Assembly: GCF_023544865.1 (NCBI RefSeq)
Contig: NZ_JAMJFX010000009.1
Location: 1-64,000, forward strand
Origin: Phaeovulum molybdatiresistens
GTDB taxonomy: Bacteria > Pseudomonadota > Alphaproteobacteria > Rhodobacterales > Rhodobacteraceae
Length of the DNA stretch: 64,000 bases
Reading direction: 5' to 3'
Below, in pieces: positions 61,132 to 64,000 of this stretch. Both the position numbers and the translations under genes were made by a program. Within the stretch, counting starts at the first letter, position 1. Each line of letters opens with the position of its first letter. The notes beneath the pieces were generated by a model. It saw only the letters and a list, made by a program, of their open reading frames with translations, made no database searches and had not been told where the DNA came from.

Positions 61132-61902
61132 TTACTTCATCGTGTAGACATCGATGGCGAAATACTTGTCATTGATCGCCTTGTAGGTGCCATCGGCGCG
61201 GATCTCCTGCAGGGCCGTGTTCAGGCGTTCGCGCAGATCGTCAGCTTCCTGGCGCAGCGCGATGCCCACACCCTCGCCCACAAAGGCCGGGTCGGTGATC
61301 GGCTCACCGGCCAGTTCACAGCAGGCGCCGTCCTCGGACTTGGTGGTCCAGTCCAGCATCGGCAGCATGTCGCCCACCTGCAGATCGATGCGCCCGCTGA
61401 CCATGTCCAGGTTCACCTCATCCTGGGTCGGATAAAGGCGGATGTCGGCATCGGGATAGGTGGCGGTGATGTAATCGGCCTGGGTCGTGCCCGATTGCGC
61501 GCCGATGACCTTGCCGGCCAGCGTCTCATTGGTGAATTCGGTAATGCCCGCATCTTTCGGCACCACATGGGTCATCGCCGCCATGTAATAGGGATCGGTG
61601 AAATCGACCTGCTGCTTGCGGTCTTCGGTGATGAACATCGAGGCGATGATGAAATCGTATTTCTTGGCCAGAAGGCCGGGGATGATGCCATCCCAATCCT
61701 GGGCCACGACCTCGCATTCGGCGCCAATGCGCTTGCACAATTCCTGGCCGATCTCGACGTCAAAGCCCGCGATGGTGCCGTCGCTTTCGATATAGTTGAA
61801 GGGCGGATAGGCGCCCTCGGTGCCAAGGCGCAGGGTTTCGGCCGCGGCCGTCGTGCCGATCAGGCCGGCCAGCAGGGGAAGAAGGGCGATCTTGCGGATC
61901 AT
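61132..61902 (-). CDS. Polar amino acid ABC transporter substrate-binding protein
   Basis: This 256-residue periplasmic protein has a signal peptide (MIRKIALLPLLAGLIGTTAA) and a SBP_bac_3 fold: LRLGTEGAYPPFNYIESDGT, IAGFDVEIGQELCKRIGAEC, YDFIIASMFITEDRKQQVDF. This pattern is typical of the lysine/arginine/ornithine and histidine binders, with acidic residues that bind the alpha-amino group. CGGAG precedes ATG 61902. It heads the operon with two permeases, ATPase, racemase and GNAT enzyme, and lies 59 bp after the RpiR-type regulator gene. Confidence 0.92.
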   Translation of the reverse strand: MIRKIALLPLLAGLIGTTAAAETLRLGTEGAYPPFNYIESDGTIAGFDVEIGQELCKRIGAECEVVAQDWDGIIPGLLAKKYDFIIASMFITEDRKQQVDFTDPYYMAAMTHVVPKDAGITEFTNETLAGKVIGAQSGTTQADYITATYPDADIRLYPTQDEVNLDMVSGRIDLQVGDMLPMLDWTTKSEDGACCELAGEPITDPAFVGEGVGIALRQEADDLRERLNTALQEIRADGTYKAINDKYFAIDVYTMK

Positions 61903-61961
61903 TCGATTACTCCGTGTTGGGTGGTTTGTTATGGTTGGGTCGTCTTTGTCAGGGGTCGGGG

Positions 61962-62870
61962 TCATTTCACCACCGGCGCCACAGGGTCGCCGACATGTCC
62001 GATGAAACCGCCATACAGGCGGGCGATGCGGGAAAGGCGGTGTTCGGCGCCCTGCCCCAGTTCCAGAAAGATGTCGTTGATCAGCAGGTTGCCCAGGATC
62101 GCCATCATCGCGGTCGAATCCCAGAACTGGGCGAACTGGGTGGGCACGGCGAACAGCTCATCACTGGTCTCGGCGCCCCAGGTGCAGAACTGATCGGTGA
62201 TCAGCGTGACGTTGATGCCCGCCGCGCGCGCCTGCTGCGCCAGCACCTTGGCCAGCCGCGAATAGCGCCGCGCCTCAAAGATCACCAGGGCCGCACCCGG
62301 CGCGTCCGCGGCCAGAAGCTCGGCAAAATTGCCCGCGGCCAGGTCCAGCATCTGCACCCCGTCGCGCACATATTGCAGCTGCGCGCAGAAATATTGCGCC
62401 ATGCCGCGTTCGGTCTGAAACCCCGCCACGAAGACGCGCGGGGCATGGGCCAGCCTGCGCACCAGCCCCGGCCAATCGGGGCGGCGGCGCATTTCATGCA
62501 CCTGCACAAGGCCCGCCATTTCCAGTTCCAGCGCCTGGGCATGGGGGCCGGTGTCGGTGGCGTGCCCGGCCACAGCCCCGCCCTGCCCCGCGCGGGCGCG
62601 CAGGTCCGCCAGACGATCGGCGATCAGCCAGGGGCCGTCCCCGATGTCTTCCTTCAGATGATCCTTGAGATCGCGGAAATTGGCATATCCCAGCGCGCGG
62701 CAGAACCGGCCTACCGTCGCCTCGCTGACGCCGACCTTGTCGGCCAGGCTTGCGGCGGTTTCAAAGGGCAGATCGGCCAGCGCATGGGCCATGAAGGTCG
62801 CCAGCGCCCGTTCCGCGCGCGAGCCGTCCCGGGCGGCTTGGGCAAGGCGGCTGCGCAGGGGCTGGGTCAA
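61962..62870 (-). CDS. RpiR-family transcriptional regulator with SIS domain
   Basis: This 302-residue protein has an N-terminal RpiR helix-turn-helix (about residues 20-75, FETAASLADKVGVSEATVGR FCRALG region) and a SIS domain (about 125-255, VFVAGFQTERGMAQYFCAQL). RpiR proteins normally sense phosphosugars, but members beside amino acid transporters are known. No ATG fits; TTG 62870 (reading TQPLRSRLAQAARDG) has GGAG seven bases upstream. It probably controls itself and the downstream amino acid import and racemase genes. A promoter with a clear inverted repeat lies upstream. Confidence 0.87.
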   Translation of the reverse strand: MTQPLRSRLAQAARDGSRAERALATFMAHALADLPFETAASLADKVGVSEATVGRFCRALGYANFRDLKDHLKEDIGDGPWLIADRLADLRARAGQGGAVAGHATDTGPHAQALELEMAGLVQVHEMRRRPDWPGLVRRLAHAPRVFVAGFQTERGMAQYFCAQLQYVRDGVQMLDLAAGNFAELLAADAPGAALVIFEARRYSRLAKVLAQQARAAGINVTLITDQFCTWGAETSDELFAVPTQFAQFWDSTAMMAILGNLLINDIFLELGQGAEHRLSRIARLYGGFIGHVGDPVAPVVK

Positions 62871-62897
62871 GGGCGGGCTCCGGGGATGACGCAGGAT

Positions 62898-62942
62898 TTT
62901 GCAAGTTAACCGCCAAAGGGAGAGTTCTGTCAAGAAACTTGC
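62898..62942 (-). promoter_or_regulatory. Promoter and inverted repeat upstream of the rpiR-like gene
   Basis: On the minus strand TTGACA (62933-62928), an exact -35 consensus, stands 18 bases from GTTAAC/TTAACT (62910-62904), a weak -10. Inverted arms GCAAGTT (62901-62907) and AACTTGC (62936-62942) flank it, one overlapping the -10 and one just upstream of the -35. This is a plausible operator for autoregulation. Confidence 0.55.
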
Positions 62943-63056
62943 ACAAAGCCCCGCCACTGGTGACACCCGCCCCCCCCGGCGCCTATGCTGGTCGGGTCCG
63001 GGCGGCCCGGCCCGCCGGTGCCGCGCGCCCCGCATCCGATGAAAGGAGACCGCATC

Positions 63057-63653
63057 ATGCGCATCACCTGTCTGCCCGCCATCCTGGCGCTTCTGGCCGG
63101 CCCTGCCCTGGCGCAGGATGTCAGCGTGGGCATCGGCAAGGACCTGCCCCGCGTGACCATTACCACCGACGCTGGCCCGGTCGAGATTTCCCGCATCCAG
63201 GACCCCGCGCATGAGATCAGCGGCGAATGGGCGCGCACCTCGCGGCCCTGCCCGGATTTCTGCATCCAGCCGATGGTCGCCGCCGAAGGCGTCACCACCA
63301 TAGGCGAGCTGGAATTGCTGGCGATGCTGCAAGACCCCGAGGCCGTGGTGGTCGACAGCCGCACCCCCGACTGGTTTCAGGGCGGCACGATCCCGGGCGC
63401 GATCTCCATCCCCTATACGCAGATGACCGACGAACTGGCCCGGCTGGGCTGTGAAATCGACTTCGACGGCTGGGATTGCACCGACGCGCGGCCCGTCGCG
63501 CTGTTTTGCAACGGCATCTGGTGCGGCCAGTCACCCACCGCCATCCGCGCGATGATCGCCGCCGGTTACCCGGCGGAGCGGATCTTCTGGTATCGTGGCG
63601 GGATGCAGGTCTGGCGGCTTCTGGGGCTGACGGTGGCGGGCGGACAAGGCTGA
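63057..63653 (+). CDS. Periplasmic rhodanese-like protein
   Basis: This 198-residue protein has a signal peptide (MRITCLPAILALLAGPALAQ) and a rhodanese domain (about 80-190). DPEAVVVDSRTPDWFQGGTI is the first half and VALFCNGIWCGQSPTAIRAM the active loop, which carries two cysteines (CNGIWC). RIFWYRGGMQVWRLLGLTV closes the fold. Relatives with a CxxxWCGQS loop occur in periplasmic sulfur or quinoprotein contexts. AAGGAG precedes ATG 63057. It is divergent from the rpiR-like gene and convergent with the livF fragment. Confidence 0.85.
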   Translation: MRITCLPAILALLAGPALAQDVSVGIGKDLPRVTITTDAGPVEISRIQDPAHEISGEWARTSRPCPDFCIQPMVAAEGVTTIGELELLAMLQDPEAVVVDSRTPDWFQGGTIPGAISIPYTQMTDELARLGCEIDFDGWDCTDARPVALFCNGIWCGQSPTAIRAMIAAGYPAERIFWYRGGMQVWRLLGLTVAGGQG

Positions 63654-63691
63654 CGCCCGCGCCGATCAAGCGCCGCAGTCAGGCGCCGCAG

Positions 63692-64000
63692 TCAGACGCC
63701 CAGATAGCGATCGGCCAGCTGCGGGCCCAGATCGGCCAGCGGCCCGTTCCAGACGCTGGCGCCGCGTTCCAGGATCACCGCCCGGTCCGCGACGGCGGCA
63801 ATCTCGCGCAGGGATTTGTCGACCAGCAGGATCGACAGGCCGTCGGCCTTCAGCTGGCGCACCGCCTGCCAGATTTCCTGACGCACCACCGGGGCCAGCC
63901 CCTCGGTCGCCTCATCCAGCACCAGCAGGCGCGGGTTGGTCATCAGGGCCCGCCCGATCGCCAGCATCTGCTGTTCGCCCCCCGACAGCGTGCCCGCCAC
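63692..64000 (-). CDS. livF: Branched-chain amino acid ABC transporter ATPase LivF (C-terminal part)
   Basis: The last 102 residues of a LivF-type ATPase are present; the gene continues past the right window edge. Visible are the signature LSGGEQQMLAIGRALM, Walker B LLVLDEATEGLAPVV, and the LivF ending with VILERGASVWNGPLADLGPQ. The missing N-terminal part would hold Walker A. LivF with LivG drives import of branched-chain amino acids, urea or amides. In place of the usual H-loop His after the Asp switch this reads LLVDKSLRE, where Lys stands for the common Gln/His; this occurs in some LivF proteins. Confidence 0.9.
   Translation of the reverse strand: MAGTLSGGEQQMLAIGRALMTNPRLLVLDEATEGLAPVVRQEIWQAVRQLKADGLSILLVDKSLREIAAVADRAVILERGASVWNGPLADLGPQLADRYLGV

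Noticed and set aside
1..64000. CRISPR array, rRNA operon or replication origin
   Set aside because: No regularly spaced repeats, rRNA sequence or DnaA-box cluster was seen on reading through the window.

Overview
The window is high-GC, densely packed bacterial chromosome. Gene content and order point to an alphaproteobacterium of the Rhodobacteraceae (Paracoccus/Rhodobacter/Roseobacter relatives). The evidence is a GapR/DUF2312 protein, an NDUFA12-like complex I subunit next to MlaD, DUF2155, aat and accBC, clpP-clpX, a ScfR-type regulator, and the hairpin repeats often seen between genes in this family. The assignment rests on recalled protein families, not on a search.

Layout. 1-840: scar of an integrated element, made of an IS end at the left edge, a broken tyrosine recombinase and a tRNA-Thr. 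1005-9180: housekeeping and accessory genes (a lone two-domain iron permease, GapR, a degenerate FadB-like protein, a DksA-like zinc finger protein, a split YeeE/YedE transporter, an orphan FliM-like protein). 9290-14060: a signalling block made of a symporter-histidine kinase, a small membrane protein, a response regulator and a ScfR-like regulator; it looks like a short-chain acid sensing locus. 15047-27128: a complete reductive pyrimidine degradation locus (PreT/PreA, dihydropyrimidinase, carbamoyl amidohydrolase, omega-aminotransferase) with its own NMT1-type ABC importer. It carries a RutR-type regulator and three matching operator-like palindromes.

27349-34792: conserved core block (accBC, methyltransferase, aat, DUF2155, mlaD, NDUFA12-like, clpX, clpP, FAH-family hydrolase). 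34979-45738: a MarR regulator, then a compact catabolic unit. One strand carries gabT, aldehyde dehydrogenase, butyrate kinase, phosphate butyryltransferase and glutamate dehydrogenase. The other carries an XRE-cupin regulator and a TRAP transporter. A 25-bp element occurs once before each of three promoters. This is the best candidate here for an uncharacterised pathway: uptake and deamination of an omega-amino acid, with ATP-driven activation of the resulting acid to a CoA ester. 45806-54454: divergent Lon-like and FtsH-like proteases, a MacAB-type exporter and two small membrane proteins. 54602-62870: tex, then an N-acyl amino acid racemase with a GNAT enzyme, a polar amino acid ABC importer and an RpiR regulator, suggesting D-amino acid salvage. 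The right edge holds a periplasmic rhodanese and a partial LivF ATPase.

No rRNA, CRISPR array, phage structural genes or replication origin was seen. The sequence has many long antisense open frames, which are GC-driven shadows and are left out.
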